From an uncultured Pseudomonadota bacterium (GTDB taxonomy: Bacteria; Pseudomonadota; Gammaproteobacteria; Methylococcales; Methylomonadaceae), in NCBI GenBank assembly GCA_903848935.1, contig CAINHO010000006.1:1-64000 (forward strand): a DNA stretch of 64,000 nt, read 5' to 3'. The notes beneath the pieces are model-generated. The model made no database searches. It was not told where the DNA came from and saw nothing but the letters and a program-made list of their open reading frames with translations. Below, in pieces: positions 19,086-28,157 of the stretch; the first letter of the stretch is position 1; each line of letters opens with the position of its first letter. The position numbers and the translations under genes were made by a program.

Positions 19086-20534
19086 ATGAGTTTGATTCAA
19101 TCGTTACTAAAACCAAGTGCCTATCCGCATCCCGTGAGCGCGATTGAAGTCATCGAAACGCACATCTCGTGGATATTATTAACGGGGCGAGTCGCTTACA
19201 AAATTAAAAAAGCGGTTCAATTCGATTTCTTAGATTTTTCTACGTTGGGAAAACGGCATTTTTTTTGTGACGAAGAATTACGCCTTAATCGTCGTTTCGC
19301 GCCAGAACTTTATTTGAAAGTCGTGCCAATTAACGGCACGATGGAGGATGCAAAAATCAATGGCGACGGTGCAGTAATTGAATATGCCGTGCAAATGCGG
19401 CAACTTTCCGCGAACCAACTTTTAGACAAAATGTCGTTAAACGCGACAATTATCGATCAACTCGCAGACCTCACGGCGGATTTTCACCAGCACGCGAATA
19501 TGGACACGTCAGAAAGTTGTTACGGTTCAGTCACAGAAATTCACCGTTGGTTTTTGGGTAACTTCGCGCATATTCGTCTGTTTTTTGATATGACGCGATT
19601 AGAATTGTGGGGCGAACAAGAATTGTCGAAAATCACACCGTTAATTCAACAACGCAAACAACATGGTTTTATTCGGGAATGTCACGGCGATTTACATTTG
19701 GGCAATATCGCATTGTTTGAAAATCGGGTCACGCCGTTTGATGGCATTGAATTTAATCCCGCTTTGCGTTGGATTGATGTTATGAACGAGGTAGCGTTTA
19801 TCGTCATGGATTTAGAGCAACGTGATTTGAAACCGTTCGCGTATCGATTTTTGAATCGCTATTTGAGCCGAACAGGCGATTATTCAGGCGTGAGTTTACT
19901 GCGTTATTATTTGGTTTATCGCGCTTTGGTGCGAGCGAAAATCGTGTTATTACGTTGGCAACAACATCAAAATCTGCACGACTTTATTGAAGCGGAAAGC
20001 TACGCAAGTTTGGCGGAAAGTTTCACAATTCCTAAGCCGCCGACCTTGTTGATTACGCACGGTTATTCGGGTTCAGGGAAATCTACCGTCAGTGCAAAAT
20101 TGGCGGAAACGTTCAGCATGATTCATTTGCGTTCAGACGTTGAGCGACAACGTTTGTTTGCGGAATCGAAAAATCAGGATATTTATAGTGCGGAACACAC
20201 GCAGCAAATCTATCAAACACTCGCTGATTTTGCCGCCATGATTCTTAAAGCTGGTTTTTCGGTGTTGATTGATGCGACATTTCTCAAATTAGAACAACGT
20301 ACGTTGTTTCAAAAACTCGCCGATGAAATGCAGGTGAAGTTTTTAATTTTAGATTTTCAAGCGGCAGAGGAAGAATTAAGCAACCGCATTATTCAACGCC
20401 AAGAACTTGGTAATGACCCGTCTGAAGCCACATTAGCCGTGTTGCAACAACAGATTAAAACCGCGCAACCGTTGACAATAGATGAATTAAATAAAGTGAT
20501 TCAAGTGAAAAGTGCGGTAGCTACGTTTGAGTAG
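19086..20534 (+). CDS. APH-like kinase fused to a P-loop nucleotide kinase
   Basis: A 482-residue two-domain protein. Residues about 1-310 resemble aminoglycoside-phosphotransferase-type kinases, with the catalytic loop ECHGDLHLGNI and the metal-binding FDGIEFNPALRWID. Residues about 320-480 are a zeta-toxin/gluconokinase-like P-loop domain with THGYSGSGKSTVS and IDATFLKLEQR. This architecture is common and annotated as AAA/APH bifunctional protein; the substrate is not known. It sits 12 bases after nifJ and 61 before ppsA, so a link to pyruvate metabolism is possible but unproven. Confidence 0.88.
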   Translation: MSLIQSLLKPSAYPHPVSAIEVIETHISWILLTGRVAYKIKKAVQFDFLDFSTLGKRHFFCDEELRLNRRFAPELYLKVVPINGTMEDAKINGDGAVIEYAVQMRQLSANQLLDKMSLNATIIDQLADLTADFHQHANMDTSESCYGSVTEIHRWFLGNFAHIRLFFDMTRLELWGEQELSKITPLIQQRKQHGFIRECHGDLHLGNIALFENRVTPFDGIEFNPALRWIDVMNEVAFIVMDLEQRDLKPFAYRFLNRYLSRTGDYSGVSLLRYYLVYRALVRAKIVLLRWQQHQNLHDFIEAESYASLAESFTIPKPPTLLITHGYSGSGKSTVSAKLAETFSMIHLRSDVERQRLFAESKNQDIYSAEHTQQIYQTLADFAAMILKAGFSVLIDATFLKLEQRTLFQKLADEMQVKFLILDFQAAEEELSNRIIQRQELGNDPSEATLAVLQQQIKTAQPLTIDELNKVIQVKSAVATFE

Positions 20535-20595
20535 TGTGTAAAGAGATCGTTATGTTTTGAATTCAAAATTTATTTTTTATCCTAAGGAGAACACC

Positions 20596-23010
20596 ATGAC
20601 AGAACAAGCCAATTACATTCGATGGTTTAATGAATTAACCCTTGATGACGTGCCACTCGTCGGCGGAAAAAATGCCTCGTTGGGTGAAATGTACCGCGAA
20701 CTCGGTTCACAAGGTGTACAAATTCCCAACGGTTTTGCAATTACAGCGGAGGCATATCGTTATGTTTTGGATAAAGCGAATGGCTGGGCAGCATTGCACG
20801 AAGCGTTAGACGACTTGAATCCTGAAGACGTGAATGACCTTGCCAAACGCGCCCGAAAAGCTCGAGAGGTCATTTATACCGCGCCACTTCCCGAAGATTT
20901 GCAGCAACAAATTCTTGCGGCATTCAAACAATTACAAGCGCAATACGGTGAAGAATTAAGCGTTGCTGTTCGCAGTTCTGCGACTGCTGAAGACCTTCCA
21001 ACCGCCAGTTTCGCGGGACAACAAGACACTTATCTTAACATTCGTGGCGAATCTGAATTGCTCGAGGCGTGCAAACGCTGTTTTGCCAGTTTATTCACCG
21101 ACCGCGCCATTCATTACCGTGTCGATCAAGGCTTTGATCATTTCAAACTTGCGCTTTCTATCGGCATCATGAAAATGGTGCGTTCCGATTTGTCGGCTAG
21201 CGGCGTGATGTTTTCATTAGACACGGAATCGGGTTTTAGCGACGTGGTGTTTATCACGGGAGCTTATGGCTTAGGTGAAAACGTCGTTCAAGGAGCGGTG
21301 GATCCCGACGAATTTTATGTGCATAAACCGACTTTCAACCAAGGTCATCGAGCGGTATTGCGTCGAACCTTGGGTGCGAAAAAAATCAAAATGATTTACA
21401 GCGACCAAGGCACACGCGAATCCATACATAATATCGTCACCTCGAATGAAGAACGAAATCGGTTTTGTATTACCGATGCTGACGTGTTGACGCTCGCGGA
21501 TTATGCAATAAAAATCGAAAATCATTACAGTGCCAAAGCTGGCAAAGCCAAACCAATGGATATGGAATGGGCAAAAGATGGACTTGATGGCGTGTTGTAT
21601 ATCGTTCAAGCGCGACCTGAAACGGTGGTTTCGCAATTACAAGGCATGATGCTGGAACAATACACGCTCAAAGAAACCGCTGTGCCGATTATCACGGGGC
21701 ATTCCGTTGGCAGTAAAATTGCCACGGGCAATGCGCGGATTATTGAAAACGCCCAACAACTCGGCAATTTTAAAGCAGGCGATATTTTAGTTGCTGACAT
21801 GACCACGCCCGATTGGGAACCTGTGATGAAAATTGCCTCGGCGATTGTGACGAATCGTGGGGGGAGGACGTGTCACGCGGCAATTATCTCGCGTGAATTA
21901 GGCGTTCCTGCTGTTGTGGGTTGTGAAAATGCAACCACGATGATTAAAAATAATGCGATGGTGACGGTTTCTTGCGCGGAAGGTGATGTCGGTAAAGTTT
22001 ATGACGGGAAGTTAGCGTTTGACGTGAGTCGCACGGATTTAGCGGGCATGAAACGTCCTAAAACTAAAATCATGCTCAACATTGCAAATCCCGAAGTGGC
22101 ATTCAAAACCAGCTTTTTGCCGAATGATGGCGTGGGTTTGATGCGGATGGAATTCATCATTACCGAATACATCAAAGCGCATCCGATGGCGTTAATTCAT
22201 CCTGAGCGTGTTCAAGATGTTAAAGAACGTGAACAACTCGCGCAATTGTCGGCGAATTACGCGACTCCGCAAGAGTTTTTCATCAGTAAATTAGCCGAAG
22301 GTGTTGGCACAATTGGCGCAGCGTTTTATCCCAAACCTGTCGTGGTGCGAATGTCGGATTTTAAAACCAACGAATACGCGACACTTTTAGGCGGACGGTG
22401 GTTTGAATTTGACGAAGAAAATCCGATGATTGGCTTTCGTGGTGCATCACGTTATACGCATCTTGCTTATGCCGAAGGGTTTGCGTTGGAATGTGCGGCA
22501 ATGAAACGTGTCCGTGACGATATGGGTTTGACGAATGTGATTTTGATGATTCCGTTTTGTCGTCGAGTTCAAGAAGCCAAAAAAGTGTTGGATTACATGG
22601 AGCAGCTGGGGTTGAAACGCGGTGAAAATGGGCTGCAAGTTTATGTGATGTGCGAAATTCCCAACAACGTGATTTCGATTGATGCGTTTTCGGAACAGTT
22701 CGATGGTTTTTCAATTGGCTCGAATGATTTAACACAACTGACATTAGGTGTTGACCGAGATTCAGCAATTTTGGCGGAAGATTTTGACGAACGTGACGAC
22801 GGCGTAAAAGAGATGATTCGATTGGCGGTTACAGGTTCAAAACGGAACGGTAAACATTGTGGTTTGTGCGGACAAGCTCCATCTGATTATCCTGAAATGG
22901 CAGAATTTTTGGTGGAAATTGGCATTGATTCCATGAGTTTAAACCCTGATACCGTGTTGAAAACGACGCAATTGGTGTTAGACACCGAAGCGAAATTAGC
23001 GCGAGATTAA
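20596..23010 (+). CDS. ppsA: Phosphoenolpyruvate synthase
   Basis: An 804-residue enzyme converting pyruvate and ATP to PEP, AMP and phosphate. N-terminal ATP-binding domain with VGGKNASLGEM and VRSSATAEDLPTASFAGQQDTYLN, the central phospho-His domain with GGRTCHAAIISRELGVPAVVG, and the C-terminal PEP/pyruvate domain with IGSNDLTQLTLGVDRDS, CGLCGQAPSDYPE and GIDSMSLNPD. AAGGAG seven bases upstream fixes ATG 20596; an upstream in-frame codon is spurious. The PpsR regulator is not adjacent. With NifJ this makes a route from acetyl-CoA to PEP. Confidence 0.96.
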   Translation: MTEQANYIRWFNELTLDDVPLVGGKNASLGEMYRELGSQGVQIPNGFAITAEAYRYVLDKANGWAALHEALDDLNPEDVNDLAKRARKAREVIYTAPLPEDLQQQILAAFKQLQAQYGEELSVAVRSSATAEDLPTASFAGQQDTYLNIRGESELLEACKRCFASLFTDRAIHYRVDQGFDHFKLALSIGIMKMVRSDLSASGVMFSLDTESGFSDVVFITGAYGLGENVVQGAVDPDEFYVHKPTFNQGHRAVLRRTLGAKKIKMIYSDQGTRESIHNIVTSNEERNRFCITDADVLTLADYAIKIENHYSAKAGKAKPMDMEWAKDGLDGVLYIVQARPETVVSQLQGMMLEQYTLKETAVPIITGHSVGSKIATGNARIIENAQQLGNFKAGDILVADMTTPDWEPVMKIASAIVTNRGGRTCHAAIISRELGVPAVVGCENATTMIKNNAMVTVSCAEGDVGKVYDGKLAFDVSRTDLAGMKRPKTKIMLNIANPEVAFKTSFLPNDGVGLMRMEFIITEYIKAHPMALIHPERVQDVKEREQLAQLSANYATPQEFFISKLAEGVGTIGAAFYPKPVVVRMSDFKTNEYATLLGGRWFEFDEENPMIGFRGASRYTHLAYAEGFALECAAMKRVRDDMGLTNVILMIPFCRRVQEAKKVLDYMEQLGLKRGENGLQVYVMCEIPNNVISIDAFSEQFDGFSIGSNDLTQLTLGVDRDSAILAEDFDERDDGVKEMIRLAVTGSKRNGKHCGLCGQAPSDYPEMAEFLVEIGIDSMSLNPDTVLKTTQLVLDTEAKLARD

Positions 23011-23024
23011 AAACCTCGGACGTA

Positions 23025-23057
23025 AAAAAAACCGTCTGTAAATCAGACGGTTTTTTT
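23025..23057 (+). terminator. Intrinsic terminator of ppsA
   Basis: CCGTCTG / CAGACGG stem flanked by A-run and seven T, loop of five. Ends the nifJ-kinase-ppsA group. Confidence 0.92.
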
Positions 23058-23082
23058 GTTTTCAGAATCTCAATAAAGGAAC

Positions 23083-24924
23083 TCAGTGTATCGCGTGCAA
23101 TTTTACAACGGTACCGGTGCTGTGCTGTTCATGAAAATCGGTGTTGTTATCGTTGACCGCTTGAATGGATTCTAAAGTTTTAGGGCTTTGACGATGGTTA
23201 ACGAAATAACTATTGCCATCGATTTTCTTCGCCATTTTTTTAGATTCCGATGCTAAATCAGCAATATCAACGTGTGATTGGCAATGTGCGGTGGTCATGG
23301 GCGAAACCAAACCCACCGATAAACTGGTCATTGGGAAAAAACATTTTTCGCCCGTGCGACTTTCAGCCCGAATACCGCCGGCGTTCACATCAGCAGGCGT
23401 GTAATAACTCGGCACCATTGCTTCAAAAGTCGTTAAAATTTGCTGCGACAATTCTAACCAATCTTCGCATGTGAAAATCACGATGAAATCGTCACCGCCA
23501 ATGTGTCCAATGCGTCCACTTTCAGGCGGTACACACTGTGTCAACGCTGTGGCAACGGCTTTGATAATATCGTCGCCCGCGCTGTAACTATAAATATCGT
23601 TAAACGGTTTGAAATTATCCAAATCAAAATAACCAAACGCAAACGGAGTTTTGCTGGCGAGCAATTGATTCACTTGTTCATTCATCGGCACGCTGCCCGG
23701 TAATAAAGTCAGCGGATTCGCGTGTTTAGCGTTGTCAATTTGCTGCATCGTAATTTTTTCTAGCAGTGACAAAATCGTCGCCACGCCGATGTATTTGTTA
23801 TCACGGGTAATAATAAACGCCTGTTCATGGCGCATGGTCGAGGTTAATTGTTGACTCACCAATTCAATCGGCGTGTGGTGATCAATACTTAACGGCACTT
23901 GATCGATAAAGGTTTTAATCGGTTTTTTTCCGTGTAATTCCATGCCGAAACGACTGGAAAATAATTTCGATAGGAAAATATCTCGAAAAATAATACCCGA
24001 AGCCACTTCGTAATCTACTAACGGCAAAATCGTCAATTCGCTGTGTTGTTGAAACAGATTCATCACGTCGCTAATTGGTGTTTCGGCTGAAATAGGCGCA
24101 ATAAATCGGCTAATACTTTCTACGGAAGTTGAATTTATCAACGCAGGTTTTGCTTCGGGTAACTTATTCTGCGAGAAAATTTCTATATCGAGTTCGGCTG
24201 ATGGAATGACGGCAGGTCGTGCAAAATAATAACCTTGTCCATGCGTGATACCGAGTTGTTCGATGATATTAAATTCTGCTTCAGTTTCAATTCCTTCGGC
24301 AATTACGTTGCAATTTAGAGAGCTGGCAATCCCTTGAATTGAGCGAACAAAGTTGAGTTTAATCGAATCGTTTTGTAGTCCTTGAATGAAATGCTGGTCG
24401 ATTTTGACGTATTCCGGCAGCAATTCTGACCATAACCGCAAACTTGAATAGCCTGCGCCTAAATCGTCTAACGCAATTTCAAAACCCATGCCGCGATAGT
24501 GCATAACCGCTTCGCGCATCAGTTCGTAATCATCAATAGGCTTGTGTTCAGTGAGTTCGATGACGACGTTATGTGGATTTAAACCGAATTGGTCTAAATA
24601 GCGCAACGTTTCACCTGTTTTAAATTCGGGTTGTAATAAAACGTGCGGACTAACGTTAAGGAACAATTTGGCATCTAAATTAAATTCTGCAAAATGTTGA
24701 ATACTGATTTCACGGCAGACAAATTCTAGTTGCGAACTCAAACCGTAACGGTCAGCAATATCAAATAAATTGAGGGGGCTATGTAATGGACTATTTGAGG
24801 GTCCGCGAATCAGAGCTTCATAGCCCATGATTTTCTTTTGCTTCAATGACACAATGGGCTGAAAGTGGGGCGTGAGTTTTTTGTGTTCGAGAATAGAAAG
24901 TAGTTCTTGTTGCAATGCCGACAT
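23083..24924 (-). CDS. EAL-CBS-GGDEF protein (cyclic-di-GMP turnover or sensing)
   Basis: A 613-residue cytoplasmic protein. EAL phosphodiesterase domain at about 10-245 with YEALIRG (36-38 EAL), DDLGAGYSS (153-161) and AEGIET (209-214); a CBS pair at about 273-390 likely binding an adenine nucleotide; GGDEF domain at about 405-575 with GGDDF at 476-480 in place of GGDEF. All key EAL signature residues are present, so c-di-GMP hydrolysis is the likelier activity; the D-for-E change in the GGDEF loop leaves cyclase activity uncertain. No Shine-Dalgarno stands out. Monocistronic. Confidence 0.9.
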   Translation of the reverse strand: MSALQQELLSILEHKKLTPHFQPIVSLKQKKIMGYEALIRGPSNSPLHSPLNLFDIADRYGLSSQLEFVCREISIQHFAEFNLDAKLFLNVSPHVLLQPEFKTGETLRYLDQFGLNPHNVVIELTEHKPIDDYELMREAVMHYRGMGFEIALDDLGAGYSSLRLWSELLPEYVKIDQHFIQGLQNDSIKLNFVRSIQGIASSLNCNVIAEGIETEAEFNIIEQLGITHGQGYYFARPAVIPSAELDIEIFSQNKLPEAKPALINSTSVESISRFIAPISAETPISDVMNLFQQHSELTILPLVDYEVASGIIFRDIFLSKLFSSRFGMELHGKKPIKTFIDQVPLSIDHHTPIELVSQQLTSTMRHEQAFIITRDNKYIGVATILSLLEKITMQQIDNAKHANPLTLLPGSVPMNEQVNQLLASKTPFAFGYFDLDNFKPFNDIYSYSAGDDIIKAVATALTQCVPPESGRIGHIGGDDFIVIFTCEDWLELSQQILTTFEAMVPSYYTPADVNAGGIRAESRTGEKCFFPMTSLSVGLVSPMTTAHCQSHVDIADLASESKKMAKKIDGNSYFVNHRQSPKTLESIQAVNDNNTDFHEQHSTGTVVKLHAIH

Positions 24925-25114
24925 GGGAAAAGTGCCTGTGCTGATAAATGATGGAGGCCAGCATAGGGTATTTTTATGACAAAGTTGTGACGTTTATGAC
25001 GAATATATGACGTGGGATTTATAACGATTTTTTAGCTAACATTGCTGCCGATATTTTTGTGATTTATTTTGTTTTCACTAAGGGGAAATTTTGGGATTAT
25101 GCTAATTGTCATAA

Positions 25115-25206
25115 TGGCGGAGAGTGAGGGGTTCGAACCCTCGATGGGAGTTAAAGCCCATACTCCCTTAGCAGGGGAGCGCCTTCAGCCGCTCGGCCAA
25201 CTCTCC
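25115..25206 (-). tRNA. tRNA-Ser (GCT)
   Basis: A 92-base tRNA with a long variable arm, acceptor GGAGAGT pairing with ACTCTCC, anticodon loop CTGCTAA (anticodon GCT), T-loop GGTTCGAACCC and encoded CCA. It lies 14 bases beyond the csrA stop, the common gammaproteobacterial neighbour order. Confidence 0.97.
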
Positions 25207-25220
25207 GGAACTTGATGCTT

Positions 25221-25418
25221 CTAATCCTCGATGAGGCATGAAGCGGGACAAGATTGCTCTTTTTTAATTCGATCGTAAATTTCTTCACGATGAACGGAAA
25301 CCTCTTTCGGTGCATTTACACCAATGCGAACTTGATTGCCTTTAACGCCTAAAACAGTGACTGTCACTTCATCACCAATCATTAACGTTTCTCCAACTCT
25401 ACGAGTCAAGATAAGCAT
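25221..25418 (-). CDS. csrA: Carbon storage regulator CsrA
   Basis: A 65-residue RNA-binding dimer that controls translation of carbon-storage, motility and biofilm genes by binding GGA motifs in leaders. The sequence [18 protein letters not shown]..., the central [19 protein letters not shown] and the RNA-contacting Arg44-type residue in HREEI are canonical. The C-terminal tail ([11 protein letters not shown]) with two cysteines is a lineage extra. It lies between lysC and tRNA-Ser, as in many gammaproteobacteria. Confidence 0.97.
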   Translation of the reverse strand: MLILTRRVGETLMIGDEVTVTVLGVKGNQVRIGVNAPKEVSVHREEIYDRIKKEQSCPASCLIED

Positions 25419-25527
25419 AACTAACTCCCTCTAATAATTTGAACTCTTCGCTGTGCGATACAGCGAAGAACAATCAAGACCAGCAAATTATAACAAATTT
25501 AAAAAAATAATAAAGCTCAAATCATGT

Positions 25528-26745
25528 TTATATTTGTTCCAGGTCAAACGCCTTGTGCAATGAACGTACTGCAAGCTCTAAATACCTTTCATCAACCACG
25601 ACAGAAATTTTGATTTCAGATGTTGCAATCATTTGAATGTTAATACTTTCATGAGCTAAGGTCTTAAACATTGTGCTAGCAATTCCTGCATGCGAACGCA
25701 TTCCTACACCGACAATCGATACTTTCACGATGTTGTTATCACCACTTACTTTTCGCGCACCCAAGTCAGCACAAATCGCATCCAAAATCGTTTTTGCGCG
25801 TGAAAAATCATTACGATGCACCGTAAAAGTAAAATCCGTCGTCGCATCGTCGGCGATATTTTGCACAATCATATCGACTTCGATATTCGCATCTGCAATT
25901 GGACCTAAAATTTTATAGGCAATTCCAGGTAAATCAGGGACGCCCGTAATGGTTAATTTCGCTTCGTCACGATTAAAAGCAATACCTGAAATTAACGCAC
26001 TTTCCATTTGTGATTCCTCATAAGTAATTAACGTGCCGTTACCTTCTGCAAACGAAGACAACACGCGCAATGCAACATTGTATTTTCCCGCAAATTCGAC
26101 TGAACGAATTTGCAAAATTTTTGAACCCAAACTCGCCATTTCGAGCATTTCTTCAAACGTAATTCTATCCAAACGCCGTGCTTTTGGCTCAACACGCGGA
26201 TCGGTTGTATAAACACCGTCTACGTCGGTGTAAATATGACATTCGTCTGCTTTCAACGCTGCCGCTAATGCTACCGCTGTTGTATCTGAACCGCCACGCC
26301 CTAAGGTTGTGATATTGCCGTCTTCGTCTACACCTTGAAAACCCGCCACAACGACAACTTTTCCTTCAGCTAAATCAGAACGAATTTTTGCATCGTCGAT
26401 GTCTTTGATTCGTGCCTTGGTAAAACTGCTGTCCGTTAAAATTTTAACTTGCGTTCCTGTGTACGAACACGCTGGGCAACCAATTTCGTTCAAACGCATA
26501 CTGAGCAACGCAACGGTCACTTGCTCGCCCGTCGAAATCATTGCATCCAGTTCACGTTCATTAGGTTGCACTTGCATTTCTTTGGCTAAACCGATTAAAC
26601 GGTTGGTTTCGCCACTCATTGCAGATAATACGACAACGAGCGAATCGCCTGCATCGTGAACTTTTTTAACACGTTCGGCGACGGCTTTGATGCGTTCAAT
26701 TGAACCCACCGACGTGCCGCCGAATTTATAAACATAAAGTGCCAT
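25528..26745 (-). CDS. lysC: Aspartate kinase
   Basis: A 405-residue monofunctional aspartokinase phosphorylating aspartate to open the lysine, threonine and methionine pathways. N-terminal kinase domain with YVYKFGGTSVGSIERIK, TLGRGGSDTTAVALAAALKAD and YTDVDGVYTTDPRVEP; two C-terminal ACT domains (about 270-405) for feedback control by lysine and/or threonine. Length and lack of a fused homoserine dehydrogenase place it with the Pseudomonas-type enzyme. csrA follows 109 bases downstream. Confidence 0.95.
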   Translation of the reverse strand: MALYVYKFGGTSVGSIERIKAVAERVKKVHDAGDSLVVVLSAMSGETNRLIGLAKEMQVQPNERELDAMISTGEQVTVALLSMRLNEIGCPACSYTGTQVKILTDSSFTKARIKDIDDAKIRSDLAEGKVVVVAGFQGVDEDGNITTLGRGGSDTTAVALAAALKADECHIYTDVDGVYTTDPRVEPKARRLDRITFEEMLEMASLGSKILQIRSVEFAGKYNVALRVLSSFAEGNGTLITYEESQMESALISGIAFNRDEAKLTITGVPDLPGIAYKILGPIADANIEVDMIVQNIADDATTDFTFTVHRNDFSRAKTILDAICADLGARKVSGDNNIVKVSIVGVGMRSHAGIASTMFKTLAHESINIQMIATSEIKISVVVDERYLELAVRSLHKAFDLEQI

Positions 26746-26775
26746 TTCTTTTGAACTCTCTAATCTAAAATTTTT

Positions 26776-27117
26776 TTACACTACTTTTTTGACGAATTCT
26801 GATTTCAATTGCATCGCGCCAATGCCTTCGATTCTGCAATCAATATCGTGGTCGCCATCGACAAGACGGATAATTTTGACTTTTGTGCCGACTTTGACAA
26901 CGTTAGATGAACCTTTGATTTTCAAATCTTTAATGACTGTAATCATGTCACCATCGTTTAAAACCGTGCCGTGGGCATCAACAATGACTTTTACATCGTC
27001 AGTTTCAGCGGCGGCGTTTTTGTCCCATTCATGTCCACATTCGGGACAAATAAACATTTCACCGTCTTCGTAAGTGAATTCTGAACTGCATTTTGGACAT
27101 TTTGGTAAGTTGCTCAT
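26776..27117 (-). CDS. yjdM: YjdM/PhnA-type zinc-ribbon protein
   Basis: A 113-residue protein with an N-terminal zinc ribbon ([25 protein letters not shown], two CxxC pairs) and a C-terminal SH3-like PhnA domain ([26 protein letters not shown]..., GTKVKIIRL). Despite the old PhnA name, a role in phosphonate use is not established. Ends 30 bases before lysC on the same strand, so it may share a transcript with lysC. Confidence 0.9.
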   Translation of the reverse strand: MSNLPKCPKCSSEFTYEDGEMFICPECGHEWDKNAAAETDDVKVIVDAHGTVLNDGDMITVIKDLKIKGSSNVVKVGTKVKIIRLVDGDHDIDCRIEGIGAMQLKSEFVKKVV

Positions 27118-27410
27118 TGTTTTCTCTTTTGTTAAATGAATAGTTGATTAACATCAACCTGAATAAAAAGCAGATTTTAAAAAAACCGCCTGCGCTGATT
27201 TTACACCAATTATTTTGTGAGAATGGCGGTTATCGAATTTTTATAACCTAAAATTATTGGGGTTTTATTTTTATAATCGCGTGCTATCGTGTGCGAGTAA
27301 AGCCGATTACTAAATCATCCGTATCGAAAAATAATTCGTGTAAAATTAACAAAAATTGCTTTTATATCAAACTGAATTTATAAAAAAACAACGAATCCAT
27401 TGGAATCAAA
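27118..27410. other. Divergent intergenic region upstream of the suf operon
   Basis: A 293-base AT-rich gap between yjdM (minus) and sufC (plus). It must hold both promoters. No sufB remnant, no transcriptional-regulator gene (iscR/sufR type) and no RNA gene is seen in it, and I cannot point to a clear IscR box. Confidence 0.5.
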
Positions 27411-28157
27411 ATGCTAAAAATCAAAGACCTAACCGTCAATGTCGGAAATAAAGAAATCCTCAAAGGCTTAAACCTCGAAGTGAAAGCTGGCGAAATTCAT
27501 GCCATCATGGGACCTAATGGCGCGGGGAAAAGTACGCTTTCGCACGTTTTATCAGGCAAAGCAGGTTATGAAGTTACGGGCGGTTCAATCACTTACAACG
27601 ACAAAAACTTGCTTGAAATGCCGGCTGAAATTCGCGCTCGTGAAGGTGTATTTTTAGCGTTTCAATATCCTGTCGAAATCGCGGGCGTAACGAATGTTTA
27701 TCTACTCAAAGCCGCGTTAAACGCGGTTCGCAAACACAAAGGTTTAAGCGAAGTCGATGCAATGGACTTTTTAACGCTTGTGAAAGCGAAAACAAAAGCC
27801 CTCGAAATGGACGAAAAATTCTTATATCGCGCCGTAAACGAAGGTTTTTCGGGCGGCGAAAAGAAACGTAACGAAATTTTACAAATGGCGATGCTCGAAC
27901 CACAACTTTGCATTTTGGACGAAACCGATTCAGGTTTAGACATTGATGCCTTGCGAATTGTTGCCGATGGCGTGAACGCGCTACGTTCTGAAAACCGCGC
28001 GTTTATTATGGTCACGCATTACCAACGTTTGCTCGATTACATCAAACCCGATTTTGTTCACGTTTTAGCCGACGGCAAAATTGTGAAATCAGGTGGCGCA
28101 GATTTAGCGTTAGAACTCGAAGAAAAAGGTTATGGTTGGTTGGAGCAAGTAAAATGA
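27411..28157 (+). CDS. sufC: Fe-S cluster assembly ATPase SufC
   Basis: A 248-residue ABC-type ATPase of the SufBCD scaffold complex. Walker A GPNGAGKST, the family-specific FSGGEKKRNEILQMAMLEPQLCILDETDSGLDIDAL (signature and Walker B) and the switch His in MVTHYQRLL are all present. It is the first gene of the operon here; sufB, normally its upstream partner, is absent from the window. Its TGA overlaps the ATG of an inserted DUF262 gene. Confidence 0.96.
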   Translation: MLKIKDLTVNVGNKEILKGLNLEVKAGEIHAIMGPNGAGKSTLSHVLSGKAGYEVTGGSITYNDKNLLEMPAEIRAREGVFLAFQYPVEIAGVTNVYLLKAALNAVRKHKGLSEVDAMDFLTLVKAKTKALEMDEKFLYRAVNEGFSGGEKKRNEILQMAMLEPQLCILDETDSGLDIDALRIVADGVNALRSENRAFIMVTHYQRLLDYIKPDFVHVLADGKIVKSGGADLALELEEKGYGWLEQVK

